The notes: generated by a model from the sequence alone, not told the origin. A stretch of DNA of 19,739 nucleotides from Betaproteobacteria bacterium (GCA_005884255.1 VBDL01000040.1:1-19739), one strand, 5' to 3'; shown: positions 1 through 7,774, counted from the stretch's first letter. Program-made: numbers and translations.

Positions 1-357
1 CTCAGCGACAGCCGCAACCACGGCCTCAACTTCTGCCAGGGCACGGTCTCGGAGATGTTCAAGCAGCCGGGCAAGGCCATGATCCCGGTGATCGAGGAGT
101 TCGCATCGACCGGCCGCATCTTCATGGTCCATTTCCGCAACATCCGCGGCGGCTACCTCGACTTCCAGGAGACCTTCCCCGACGAAGGCGACGTCGACAT
201 GTTCGAGGCCATCAAGGCCTATCAGCGCGGCGGCTACGCGGGCCCCTTGTGCCCGGACCACGTGCCGATGTCCGAGCTCGACGAGGGCCGCGAGCGCTTC
301 ATGGCCTTCGCGCTCGGCTACACGCGCGGGCTGCTGCACGCGGCGGGCATCCGCTGA
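1..357 (+). CDS. Mannonate dehydratase-like protein (UxuA family), C-terminal part
   Basis: Only the last 118 codons are in the window; the reading frame is open from base 1 and ends at TGA 355-357. The fragment has the C-terminal signature of the UxuA TIM-barrel family: a CQGT segment near the start, an HFRNIRG strand, then FPDEGDVDM and PDHVP, which carry the conserved acidic and His residues. In this family the enzyme dehydrates D-mannonate to 2-keto-3-deoxygluconate in hexuronate catabolism. The exact substrate cannot be fixed from a fragment, and relatives in Burkholderiales are often annotated only as mannonate dehydratase-like. It is followed after 28 bp by a periplasmic binding protein gene and then a hexarate dehydratase gene, all on the same strand, so a sugar-acid role is consistent with context. 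Confidence 0.75.
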   Translation, partial: LSDSRNHGLNFCQGTVSEMFKQPGKAMIPVIEEFASTGRIFMVHFRNIRGGYLDFQETFPDEGDVDMFEAIKAYQRGGYAGPLCPDHVPMSELDEGRERFMAFALGYTRGLLHAAGIR

Positions 358-385
358 TTCACGAGATTCCAAAAGGAGACAAGCC

Positions 386-1351
386 ATGAACCGTCGCTCC
401 CTGCTCGGCGCCTTCGCGGCGCTCTTCGTCGCTGGCCCGGCATCGGCCGAAGACGCGTGGCCCAACAAGCCGGTGAAGATCATCGTGCCGTTCCCCGCCG
501 GCGGCACCAGCGACGCGATGGGTCGCATGGTCGCCGACGGCTTGTCGCGCGAGTTCGGCCAGCAGTTCATCGTCGAGAACATCGGCGGCGCCGGTGGCCA
601 GATCGGCACGGCGCGTGCGGTGAAGATGCCGGCCGACGGCTATACGCTGGTGCTCACCGGCGTCGGCCAAAACGCGGTGATGCACGGGTTGAACCCCAAC
701 CCCGGCTACGACTCGATGCGGGACTTCATCCACATCAGCCAGATCCACTCGGGGCCCAACGTGCTGGTCGTGCATCCGGGCACACCGTTCAAGACTTTCA
801 ACGAGCTGATCGACTACGTGCGCGCCAACCCGGGCAAGCTGAACTACGGCTACACGCATGCAGCCTCGGGCCACATGGCGATGGAGCTGCTGAAGCAGAG
901 CGGGCGCCTGTTCATCGTCGGCATCCCGTACCGTGGCGGCGGCCCGATGCTGCAGGACCTGCTCGGCGGCCAGATCCCGATGATGTTCATCAACCAGGAT
1001 GCGGCGCTGCCGCACGTGAAGGCCGGCAAGCTGCGCGCGCTGGCGGTGACGAGCAAGGAGCGCAACCCGCTGTATCCCGACGTGCCGACGGTGGAAGAGT
1101 CGGGCTTCAAGGGCTACCAGGCGCTGTCGTGGTCGGGCCTGTCGGCGCTGAAAAGCACGCCGCAGCCCATCGTCGATAAGCTCGAAGCGGCGATGAAGAA
1201 GATCATGAGCTCGCCCGAGATCAAGCAGCGCATGGAATCGGTGGGCTTCATCGTGCCGCCGCAGGGCAGCAAGGCCTACACCGAGTTCGTGAAGAAGGAG
1301 ATCGACCTGTGGACCCGGGTCATCAAGACCGCCAACATCCGACCGGAATGA
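386..1351 (+). CDS. Bug/TctC-family tripartite tricarboxylate transporter substrate-binding protein
   Basis: The 321-residue product matches the usual length of the Bug (TctC) family of periplasmic binding proteins. Residues 1-21 form a signal peptide: a basic MNRRS start, a hydrophobic stretch and an ASA|ED cleavage site. The mature protein has the family marks: WPNKPVKIIVPFPAGG near the N terminus, GAGGQIGT, ADGYTL, IPYRGGGP, then LRALAVTS and YPDVPTVEESG. The start is set by a strong AAGGAG at 373-378, 7 nt before ATG 386. Bug proteins bind carboxylated solutes with high affinity and deliver them to TctAB-type permeases; no tctA or tctB is visible here. Position between two sugar-acid dehydratase genes suggests, by inference, a sugar acid or hexarate ligand. 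The next gene begins 13 bp downstream. Confidence 0.93.
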   Translation: MNRRSLLGAFAALFVAGPASAEDAWPNKPVKIIVPFPAGGTSDAMGRMVADGLSREFGQQFIVENIGGAGGQIGTARAVKMPADGYTLVLTGVGQNAVMHGLNPNPGYDSMRDFIHISQIHSGPNVLVVHPGTPFKTFNELIDYVRANPGKLNYGYTHAASGHMAMELLKQSGRLFIVGIPYRGGGPMLQDLLGGQIPMMFINQDAALPHVKAGKLRALAVTSKERNPLYPDVPTVEESGFKGYQALSWSGLSALKSTPQPIVDKLEAAMKKIMSSPEIKQRMESVGFIVPPQGSKAYTEFVKKEIDLWTRVIKTANIRPE

Positions 1352-1364
1352 GGAGCATCGACGC

Positions 1365-2540
1365 ATGACCATCAAAGCCAACCCCCTGCAAGCCGGCCTG
1401 GCCGCCGGCGAAGCGAGCACCGACCGCATCGAGTGGATCAAGCTCTCGCTCGTCTTCCTGCCGCTGGCCGCACCGATCAGCGACGCCAAGGTGCTGACCG
1501 GGCGGCAGAAGCCGCTGACCGAGATTGCCTTCCTCTTTGCCGAAATCCAGACGAAGCAGGGTCACAGCGGCATCGGCTTCTCGTACTCGAAGCGCGCCGG
1601 CGGCCCGGGGCAGTTCGTGCACGCGAAGGAGATCGCGCCGAACCTGATCGGCGAAGATCCGAACGACATCGCGCGCCTGTGGGACAAGCTGTGCTGGGCC
1701 GGCGCGTCGGTCGGCCGCAGCGGCCTGGCGACGCAGGCGATCGCCGCCTTCGACATCGCGCTGTGGGACCTGAAGGCCAAGCGCGCCGGCCTGCCGCTGG
1801 CCAAGCTGCTGGGCGCGCACCGCGACTCGGTGCAGTGCTACAACACCTCGGGCGGCTATCTGTCGATGCCGATCGAGCAGGTGCTGAAGAACGTCGAGGC
1901 GTCGCTCGAGCGTGGCATCGGCGGCATCAAGATCAAGGTCGGCCAGCCCGACCCGATGGAAGACCTGCGGCGCGTGCAGGCGGTGCACAAGCTGATCGAC
2001 GGCCGCGTGCACATGATGGTCGACGCCAACCAGCAGTGGGACCGCGTCACCGCGCAGCGCTTCGGCAAACTCGTCGAGCCGCTGAACCTCACGTGGATCG
2101 AGGAGCCGCTCGACGCCTACGACGCCGAAGGCCACGCCGCACTGGCCGCGATGCTCGACACGCCGATCGCCACCGGCGAGATGCTCACCAGCGTGGCCGA
2201 GCACTGGGAGCTGATCCGCCACCGCAGCGTCGACTTCATCCAGCCCGACGCGCCGCGCGTCGGCGGCATCACGCCGATGCTGAAGATCATGGGCCTCGCG
2301 GACCATGCGCGCATCCGCATGGCGCCGCACTTCGCGATGGAGATCCACCTGCATTTGTCGGCCTCGTATGCCCACGAGCCGTGGGTCGAGCACTTCGAGT
2401 GGCTGGAGCCGATGTTCAACGAGCGGCTGCAGATCAAGGATGGCCGCATGGTCGTGCCGAACCGGCTCGGCCTCGGTTTCAGCCTGAGTGAGCAGGCCAT
2501 TCGCTGGACGTCGGATACTGCAGAGTTCGGCAAGAGATAG
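1365..2540 (+). CDS. L-talarate/galactarate dehydratase (enolase superfamily)
   Basis: The 391-residue protein is a mandelate-racemase-subgroup member of the enolase superfamily. It agrees closely, as I recall it, with the characterised Salmonella L-talarate/galactarate dehydratase along its whole length, with a constant offset of 6 residues. The catalytic set is in place: the KIKVGQ base motif (K189, K191), metal ligands D220 (in VDANQQW), E246 (in IEEPLD) and E272 (in ATGEM), and the general acid/base H322 (in PHFAME). This enzyme dehydrates galactarate and L-talarate to 5-keto-4-deoxy-glucarate and also epimerises them. GAGGAG around 1350-1355, about 9 nt upstream of ATG 1365, supports the start. 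It is the third gene of the + strand operon, and the neighbouring binding protein probably supplies its substrate. No internal gap or missing residue was seen. Confidence 0.93.
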   Translation: MTIKANPLQAGLAAGEASTDRIEWIKLSLVFLPLAAPISDAKVLTGRQKPLTEIAFLFAEIQTKQGHSGIGFSYSKRAGGPGQFVHAKEIAPNLIGEDPNDIARLWDKLCWAGASVGRSGLATQAIAAFDIALWDLKAKRAGLPLAKLLGAHRDSVQCYNTSGGYLSMPIEQVLKNVEASLERGIGGIKIKVGQPDPMEDLRRVQAVHKLIDGRVHMMVDANQQWDRVTAQRFGKLVEPLNLTWIEEPLDAYDAEGHAALAAMLDTPIATGEMLTSVAEHWELIRHRSVDFIQPDAPRVGGITPMLKIMGLADHARIRMAPHFAMEIHLHLSASYAHEPWVEHFEWLEPMFNERLQIKDGRMVVPNRLGLGFSLSEQAIRWTSDTAEFGKR

Positions 2541-2542
2541 GC

Positions 2543-2626
2543 CCACCCCCTACGGCCTTCGGCCGCCCCCTCGAGGGGGCGACACCGGCGGACCGGCAGA
2601 GCCGGATCCGCGGTGTCCTGCTTGGT
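2543..2626. repeat. Structured GC-rich intergenic repeat (double hairpin)
   Basis: This element lies immediately downstream of the hexarate dehydratase stop. It contains a perfect palindrome at 2565-2580 (GCCCCCTCGAGGGGGC). Directly after it comes a second, longer imperfect hairpin at 2581-2617, whose outer arms are GACACC (2581-2586) and GGTGTC (2612-2617). The inner arms pair with two single-base bulges around an AGA loop. A smaller GGCC-TTC-GGCC stem precedes the palindrome at about 2555-2564. I recognise this arrangement as a type of intergenic repeat seen in multiple copies in Burkholderiales genomes, from memory only. It may terminate or stabilise the upstream transcript, but neither strand shows a T-tract, so it is not called as a terminator. 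It shares the CGAGGGGGCG core with the element at 4795-4876. Confidence 0.65.
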
Positions 2627-2668
2627 GCCAGTCGCGCGCTTGCTGACGAGCGCTAGCATTGGCGCGCG

Positions 2669-3556
2669 ATGCGCCTGAAACATATGGAAGTCTTCAACGC
2701 CGTGATGCTGACCGGCACGGTCAGCGCCGCGGCGCGGCTGTTGCACGTCACGCAGCCGGCGGTGACGCAGACCTTGCAGCATGCCGAGCTGCAGCTGGGC
2801 TACGCGCTCTTCACGCGCCAGCGCAACCGGCTCGTGCCCACGCGCGAGGCGCAGGCGCTGTATCCGGAAGTGCAGCGGCTGATGTCGCAGCTGGAGTCGG
2901 TGCGGCGCATCGCCGCGGCGCTGGGCAGCGGCGAAGGCAGCGAGCTGCGCGTGCTGATCGTGCCGTCGCTGGCGATGCGTGCGCTGCCCGATGCGCTGCA
3001 GCACTTTCGCAAGCGCTACCCCGAGATGCCGGTGACCATCCGCACCCTGCACTCGCACGAGATCGCGCGCGCCATCGCGCTGCAGGAGGGCGATGTCGGC
3101 ATCGTCTACGGCAGCCAGTCGCACCCGGCGCTGCACGAGGAGCCGGTGGCCACCGGGCGGCTGGTCTGCGTTTCGCGCGTCGGCAGCGCGGGCGCCGATC
3201 GGCGCACGACGGTGGCGCTCGAGGACGTGTTGCGCGCGCCGTTCATCCGCATCGACGAGCGCGACCCGCTCGGCGCCATGCTCGCCGACCAGTGGTCGCG
3301 GCTCGGGCTGGCGCCGAGCGCCGGCATCACGGTGCAGACGCACCACATCGCGATGGTGCTGGCCGAGCAGGGCTTCGGCCCGGCGATCATCGATTCCTTC
3401 ACCGCGCAGGCCGGCCGCAGCGACACGCTGCATGTGCGCGCCGTGCTGCCCGAGGTGCCGGTGGAGGTGCGCGCGCTGCTGCCGCAGGGGCTGCGCTCGC
3501 CTCAGCCGGTGGCGGACTTCATCGCGGCGTTCCGCAAGGTCACGGCCGGCGCGTAG
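2669..3556 (+). CDS. LysR-family transcriptional regulator
   Basis: The 295-residue protein has the standard LysR layout. An N-terminal winged helix-turn-helix covers about residues 3-60, with the recognition region around GTVSAAARLLHVTQPAVTQT and then LFTR. A linker helix follows, then a periplasmic-binding-protein-like effector domain from about residue 90 to the end. ATG 2669 gives the normal family N terminus; a second in-frame ATG at 2684 would remove only five residues. No clear Shine-Dalgarno precedes it. The upstream spacer is mostly filled by the intergenic repeat. The regulator could act on the sugar-acid genes upstream or on the oppositely oriented D-amino-acid genes, and nothing in the sequence decides between them. 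Its last 55 bp overlap, tail to tail, the end of the DadA-like gene. Confidence 0.93.
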   Translation: MRLKHMEVFNAVMLTGTVSAAARLLHVTQPAVTQTLQHAELQLGYALFTRQRNRLVPTREAQALYPEVQRLMSQLESVRRIAAALGSGEGSELRVLIVPSLAMRALPDALQHFRKRYPEMPVTIRTLHSHEIARAIALQEGDVGIVYGSQSHPALHEEPVATGRLVCVSRVGSAGADRRTTVALEDVLRAPFIRIDERDPLGAMLADQWSRLGLAPSAGITVQTHHIAMVLAEQGFGPAIIDSFTAQAGRSDTLHVRAVLPEVPVEVRALLPQGLRSPQPVADFIAAFRKVTAGA

Positions 3557-4794
3557 GGCCGCGCGTCGATGGTTGCCGGCTGTGCGGCCATCAGGCGTGA
3601 CAGCAGCGCGGCGCTGCCTGCTGCCAGCGTGAGGCCGAGCGCGCCATGGCCCGTGTTGACCCAGAGCTTCGGGAGGCCGGTCGAGCCGATCAGCGGCCGG
3701 CTCGTCGGCGTCGCAGGCCGCAGCCCAGCCCAGGGCTGCGAGTGGCGCAGGTCGCAGGCGCCCGGAAAGTTCTCTTGCACCGCGGCACACAGCGCCGCGA
3801 TGCGTGCGCCATCGATGCGCAGATCGAAGCCGGTCAGTTCCGCGAAGCCGGCCACGCGCAGCTGCTCGCCCAGGCGCGCGAACACCATCTTGCGCGACTG
3901 ATCGGTGACGCTGGCGCGCGGCGCCGCGGCGGAATCCACGATGGGCAGCGTGACGCTGTAGCCCTTGATCGGCTCGATCGGCAATTCGACGCCGAGCGGG
4001 CGCAGCAGCGCGGCACTCGCGGCGCCGGCGGTCACGATGAAGTGATCGACGGCGATGCGATCGCCTTGCAGCATGAGCGCGTGCGGGGTGCCGCCCTGCA
4101 TCTCGAAGCCGACGGCGCGCCGGCCCAGACGCAACGTGGCGCCACTGGCCTGCGCCAGCGTCCGCGCGAGCGCTGCGGCGTCGATGACTTCCTCGTCCTC
4201 GGTCCACACGCCGAACGCGATGGCCTCGCGGCCGATGGCGGCGAGCGCCGGTTCCAGCGCGATGCACTCGTCGGCCGTCACGAGCCGTTGGCGACAGCCC
4301 AGCTCGCGCTGCCACGCGAGCTGCCGCATCACCGCGGCGCGAGCTCGCGCATCGCGATGAATCACCAGCTTGCCGGGCCGCGCATGGTGCAGGACAGGCT
4401 CCGCGCCCGGCAGCTCGCGCAACCAGCCATGCAACGTGTCGCGGCTGGCGAACGACAGCGCGAGCAGCGCCTCGGTGGTGCGCCGCACTTCGGCGCTGCG
4501 GCAGGCCCGCACGAACGCGGCGAGCCAGCGCAGATGCGCGCCTTCCATGCGCGGCCGCCAGCGCAGCGGGCCGCTCGGCGACAGCAGCCAGCCCGGCAGC
4601 GCGCGCAGCGCGGCCGGCGTGGCCAGCGGCTCGACATAGCTGTAGCTCAGCTGCGCGCCGTTGGCGAGGCTGGCACCCTGGCCCGGCGCGTCGAGCGCAT
4701 CGACCAGCGTGACCTGCCAGCCGTCGCGCGCCAGCGCATACGCGGTGGCGCAGCCGACGATGCCGGCCCCGACGATGCAGGCGTGGCGGCTCAT
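3502..4794 (-). CDS. DadA-like D-amino-acid dehydrogenase (FAD-dependent)
   Basis: The 430-residue product matches the length of DadA (about 432). It starts with an FAD-binding Rossmann motif, GAGIVG at residues 9-14. The DadA hallmark GQGASLANGAQLSYSYVEPL follows, and the C-terminal FAD/substrate segment has GLRPATPTSRP and NTGHGALG. D-amino-acid dehydrogenases oxidise D-amino acids to 2-oxo acids plus ammonia and pass electrons to the respiratory chain at the inner membrane. I chose ATG 4794 because it lies directly before the Rossmann strand. The frame stays open to 4929, but that extension reads through the repeat at 4795-4876. The gene is third after the binding-protein and racemase genes, so the unit probably handles acidic or other D-amino acids. 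Its 3' end overlaps the convergent LysR gene by 55 bp. Confidence 0.9.
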   Translation of the reverse strand: MSRHACIVGAGIVGCATAYALARDGWQVTLVDALDAPGQGASLANGAQLSYSYVEPLATPAALRALPGWLLSPSGPLRWRPRMEGAHLRWLAAFVRACRSAEVRRTTEALLALSFASRDTLHGWLRELPGAEPVLHHARPGKLVIHRDARARAAVMRQLAWQRELGCRQRLVTADECIALEPALAAIGREAIAFGVWTEDEEVIDAAALARTLAQASGATLRLGRRAVGFEMQGGTPHALMLQGDRIAVDHFIVTAGAASAALLRPLGVELPIEPIKGYSVTLPIVDSAAAPRASVTDQSRKMVFARLGEQLRVAGFAELTGFDLRIDGARIAALCAAVQENFPGACDLRHSQPWAGLRPATPTSRPLIGSTGLPKLWVNTGHGALGLTLAAGSAALLSRLMAAQPATIDARPYAPAVTLRNAAMKSATG

Positions 4795-4876
4795 TGGAGC
4801 CCCCACGCTCGGCCGCTGCGCGACCTCGCTGCCCCCCGAGGGGGCGTTCGCAAGCTTGGGGCGGCCCGGCGCTTGC
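4795..4876. repeat. GC-rich intergenic repeat filling the aspR-like/dadA-like gap
   Basis: The whole 82-bp gap between the racemase-family stop and the dadA-like ATG is one structured element. At its centre, GCCCCCCGAGGGGGC (about 4830-4845) forms a strong stem. Outer arms GCCCC (about 4799-4803) and GGGGC (about 4858-4862) can pair as well. The same CGAGGGGGCG core occurs in the element at 2543-2626, though the flanks differ. From memory, this module is scattered between genes in many Burkholderiales genomes. No stop codon interrupts it in the dadA frame, which is why the dadA reading frame appears to extend upstream. In an operon transcript it would form a hairpin just before the dadA start. 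Confidence 0.65.
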
Positions 4877-5578
4877 TCATCGGTGCAAGGACCACTGCAC
4901 CGCGCGGCGCGCCAGCGCGGCCGTCGCATCGATCAGCGGCAACGGCGCATTGCCGGCATCGACCACCAGCGGAATCTCGGTACAGCCGAGCACCAGCGCC
5001 TGCGCGCCGCGCTGCTGCAGCGCCTGCGCCACCACGAGCAGCCGCTCGGCGCCGCGTTGCAGCTCGCCTGCCTTCACCGCGGCGATGCCGGGCATCACCG
5101 ACTCGAGCATCTCGCGCGCGGTGGGCAGCAGCCACTGCACCGCGGCGGGACGATTGACATAGAGCCCCGATGCGAGCGTCGCATCGGTGGCGAGCAGCCC
5201 GATGCGCGCATTCGGGCCCACGGCGGCCACGGCGTCCTCGATCGCCGCATCCACCAGGTGCAGCATCGGCAGACCGAGCGCGTGCTGCAGCTCGTCGAAC
5301 CACAGGTGCGCGGTGTTGCACGGCATCACCACCAGCTCGGCGCCGGCGTCGGCCAGGCGTTTACCGCTGGCGACCATCGCGGCCAGCGGCGACACGCCTT
5401 CGCCGCGGAACGCCTCGGTGCGGTCCGGCACCTGCGGGATCGAGCTCACGACGACGGGTACATGCTCCTGATCGATGGCTGCGGGCGTGGCTTGCAGCAT
5501 CTTGCGCATGAAGTCGATGGTGGCCAGCGGCCCCATGCCGCCGAGCACGCCGACGACGCCGAGCTCCGTGGCAGGCAT
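4877..5578 (-). CDS. Aspartate/glutamate racemase family protein
   Basis: The 233-residue protein has the Asp/Glu racemase layout. The N-terminal VLGGMGPLAT loop (residues 11-20) is followed by two catalytic cysteines: Cys87 in MPCNTAH and Cys199 in LGCTEIP, with VKAG at 168-171. Both cysteines are needed for the two-base, cofactor-independent racemisation of aspartate or glutamate, so the enzyme looks intact. The ATG lies one nucleotide past the stop of the upstream glutamate/aspartate binding protein gene, so translation is probably coupled; no separate Shine-Dalgarno is evident. Downstream is the DadA-like dehydrogenase. A plausible, inferred route is uptake of Asp/Glu, interconversion of L and D forms, and oxidation of the D form. 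Specificity for Asp, Glu or another amino acid cannot be read from the sequence. Confidence 0.9.
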   Translation of the reverse strand: MPATELGVVGVLGGMGPLATIDFMRKMLQATPAAIDQEHVPVVVSSIPQVPDRTEAFRGEGVSPLAAMVASGKRLADAGAELVVMPCNTAHLWFDELQHALGLPMLHLVDAAIEDAVAAVGPNARIGLLATDATLASGLYVNRPAAVQWLLPTAREMLESVMPGIAAVKAGELQRGAERLLVVAQALQQRGAQALVLGCTEIPLVVDAGNAPLPLIDATAALARRAVQWSLHR

Positions 5579-5579
5579 G

Positions 5580-6473
5580 TCAAGTCGCTGGCTTGTCAGA
5601 CAGGGCCTTCAGGTTCTCCTGCAGCTCCTTGCTCATCGGCGCGTTCAGGTTGATGCCCTTGGGCGGGATCGGCGACTGGAACCACTTCTTGTACAGCGCT
5701 TCGAACTGCCCGCTCTTGATGAGCTGCGCCAGCGTGTCGTCCACCAGCTTCTTGAACGCCGGGTCGTCCTTGCGCAGCATGATCGCGTAGGGCTCGACCT
5801 GGATCGCCTCGCCGACCACCGCGAGATCGTTCGGGTTCTGCGAGCTCGCGCGCAGGCCGTAGAGCAGGATGTCGTCCATGCCGAAGGCGTCGGCGCGATC
5901 GGACTGCACCAGCAGCGCCGACTCGGCGTGGTCCTTCGCGGCGATCAGGTCGAAGCCGAGGTCACGCTCGGCATTCACCTTGCGCAGCACCTGGTAGTTG
6001 GTGGTGCCGGTGGTCGAGACGACCTTCTTGCCCTTCAGGTCGGCGAGCGACTTGACCGGCGAGCTGCTCTTCACCAGCAGCCGCGTGCCGGTGTAGAAGT
6101 AGTTGGTCGCGAAGGCCACCTGCTTGGCGCGCTCGCTGTTGTTGGTGGTCGAGCCGCACTCGATGTCGATGGTGCCGTTCTGCATCAGCGGGATGCGGTT
6201 CTGCGAGGTCACGGACTGGGTCGCCACCTTGAGGTCGGTGCGGCCGGTGGCCTTCTTCACCTGCTCGACGATCTTGCCGCAGATCTCCCAGCCGAAGCCG
6301 GTGGGCTGGCCGTCGCCGCCGAGGTAGGAGAACGGGATCGACGATTCGCGATAGGCCAGCGTGATGCTGCCGCTCGCCTTGATCTTGTCGAGCGTCGCCG
6401 GCGTCTGCGCGAGCGCGGAGCCGCTGAAAGCGGCGGCAAGCAAGGTCGGGGCGACGAGGGTCGAAGCACGCAT
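5580..6473 (-). CDS. Glutamate/aspartate ABC transporter substrate-binding protein (GltI-like)
   Basis: The 297-residue product follows E. coli GltI closely in length and motifs: TLDKIKASGSI, YRESSIPFSY, SQNRIPLMQNGT, ECGSTTNN, AKDHAES, LRKDDPAFKKLVDDT and KWFQSPIPP. Residues 1-22 are a signal peptide with an ALA|QTP cleavage site, so the protein is periplasmic. The start is supported by AAAGGA (complement of 6481-6486), 7 nt upstream of the ATG. GltI-type proteins bind glutamate and aspartate for an ABC importer. No permease or ATPase gene lies in the window, so the partners must be elsewhere, or the protein serves another system. It is the first gene of the three-gene minus-strand unit with the racemase-family and DadA-like genes. 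Confidence 0.93.
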   Translation of the reverse strand: MRASTLVAPTLLAAAFSGSALAQTPATLDKIKASGSITLAYRESSIPFSYLGGDGQPTGFGWEICGKIVEQVKKATGRTDLKVATQSVTSQNRIPLMQNGTIDIECGSTTNNSERAKQVAFATNYFYTGTRLLVKSSSPVKSLADLKGKKVVSTTGTTNYQVLRKVNAERDLGFDLIAAKDHAESALLVQSDRADAFGMDDILLYGLRASSQNPNDLAVVGEAIQVEPYAIMLRKDDPAFKKLVDDTLAQLIKSGQFEALYKKWFQSPIPPKGINLNAPMSKELQENLKALSDKPAT

Positions 6474-6574
6474 GCGAGCATCCTTTTGCGTTGTGTGATG
6501 CGCGAATGCTAAGCAGCCGAGGGCGCGCTTGGCTATCGCGTTTGAGCCGCCGGCCATAAGGCCAGCTGATGGCT

Positions 6575-7774
6575 TCAGGGGCGGCCAAGCTGGTCCACCC
6601 GCGTGCGCGCCGCGTCGACGTCGCGCTGCAGCTCCGCGAGGTAGCGCGAGCGCTCCTCGCTGCTCCACTCGGTATCGGCGAAGCTCGCCAGCGCATAGCT
6701 GCGGCTCGCGTGCACGATGCCGGCCAGGCGCGGCATCAGCAGGCGGTCGGGGAAGGCATCGGGGCGCAGCAGGAAGGCATCGACATCGCGCAGGGTCAGC
6801 GGGAACGCGGGCTTGCCATCGCGCACCAGCTTGCCGAAGAGGCTCAGTCGAAACGCCTGCGCACCCGCCGCGACCTCGTCGTTGAAGGTCAGCAGCGCGA
6901 AGGGCTGGCCGCTCGCATCGTCGACGCGCGCGGTCACCACGTAGCGGCCGGGCACGCGCACGTTGGCACCGAGGTAGAAGTTGAGCGACCCGTCCTCCAG
7001 GGCCTCGCGCACGCCGCCTTGCCAGTCGGCCGGCGATTGCGGCGTGTAGACGATGTCGAAGAGGGTCATGCCGCGCTCGTCGCGGTATTGCAGATCGACC
7101 TCGACGCGGATTGCGCCGAGCAGCTGCGCAAAGCCCTGCGTCGCCGGCTGCAGCGTTGCGCTGTAGACGCCGTCGCTCGGCGCGGCATCGCCGGCCGTGC
7201 CGTCGTCGTTGAAGTTCAGCGGCACCTCGGGAAAGAGCGACGCCGTGTTCGGCTTCGGCAGCTCGTGCGCCCACGCGCGGTTCACGCGCAGCGGCCGCGT
7301 GCGGCCGGCCTCGTCGACCAGCGACACCGTGAAGCGCACGCTCTCGCTGCCTTGCACGAACACGCGTTCCTGCGAGGTGCGCAGGCGCACGCCGGAGGCC
7401 GCCTTGCCATCGCGCGTGCGCAGTGCGTGGTCCTCGTCGATCGGCCGGTTCGGGTAGAGCTGGTCCGAGTGCGCGCTGCTCGGCTGCGACTCGTACGGGT
7501 AGCGCGTCGAATCGCGATAGGCCTCGAGCGTGTCTTGCGCGCGCGCCAGCCGCTGCTGCCACAGCGTGAGCTGCTCGGCGCGTGCGCGCCGGTTGGCATC
7601 GCCGAATGCGGATGCCGACGCCGACAGCGGCGCGAACGGCGAGGTCGCCGGCAAGGCCGCGCCGGCGCTGGCGACCGCGGCCGCCTCGGGCGCCGCCGCG
7701 CTGGACCAGGCATACCAGCCCAGCGCGCCGGCGGCCACGGCGGCCGCAGCCCAAGCGAGCCTTCTATTGCGCAT
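6575..7774 (-). CDS. Membrane-anchored periplasmic protein of unknown function
   Basis: I do not recognise a characterised family for this 399-residue product. It begins MRNRR, followed by one hydrophobic segment at about residues 7-23, then an Ala/Pro/Ser-rich linker to about 58. This predicts an inner-membrane anchor with the rest in the periplasm. A helical stretch follows (about 60-86). Two regions then look beta-rich, about 128-245 and 268-312. Residues 189-204 (NDDGTAGDAAPSDGVY) resemble the Asp/Gly-rich loop common in bacterial Ig-like or choice-of-anchor repeats. The last 30 residues are charged and helical. The start overlaps the stop of the upstream secreted lipase-like gene by 11 nt, so the two are almost certainly co-translated. 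The topology, an N-terminal anchor plus linker encoded after a secreted hydrolase-like protein, recalls lipase foldases, but the foldase sequence signature was not found. Confidence 0.8.
   Translation of the reverse strand: MRNRRLAWAAAAVAAGALGWYAWSSAAAPEAAAVASAGAALPATSPFAPLSASASAFGDANRRARAEQLTLWQQRLARAQDTLEAYRDSTRYPYESQPSSAHSDQLYPNRPIDEDHALRTRDGKAASGVRLRTSQERVFVQGSESVRFTVSLVDEAGRTRPLRVNRAWAHELPKPNTASLFPEVPLNFNDDGTAGDAAPSDGVYSATLQPATQGFAQLLGAIRVEVDLQYRDERGMTLFDIVYTPQSPADWQGGVREALEDGSLNFYLGANVRVPGRYVVTARVDDASGQPFALLTFNDEVAAGAQAFRLSLFGKLVRDGKPAFPLTLRDVDAFLLRPDAFPDRLLMPRLAGIVHASRSYALASFADTEWSSEERSRYLAELQRDVDAARTRVDQLGRP

Noticed and set aside
359..1489. Long open frame on the minus strand opposite the TctC-like gene
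   Set aside because: Arg/His/Leu-rich translation with no family features; a high-GC shadow of a well-supported + strand gene.
2117..4315. 732-codon open frame on the minus strand across three genes
   Set aside because: Low-complexity Arg/Ala/His composition and overlap with the hexarate dehydratase, LysR and DadA-like genes show it is a shadow frame.
4795..4929. Upstream extension of the DadA-like protein to an ATG at 4929
   Set aside because: The added 45 residues come from the intergenic repeat and the end of the racemase-family gene; the Rossmann motif begins right after ATG 4794.
6575..7774. Identity as a lipase-specific foldase (Lif/LipB)
   Set aside because: Anchor, linker and position fit, but the foldase signature around RxxFDY is absent, so it is left as unknown.
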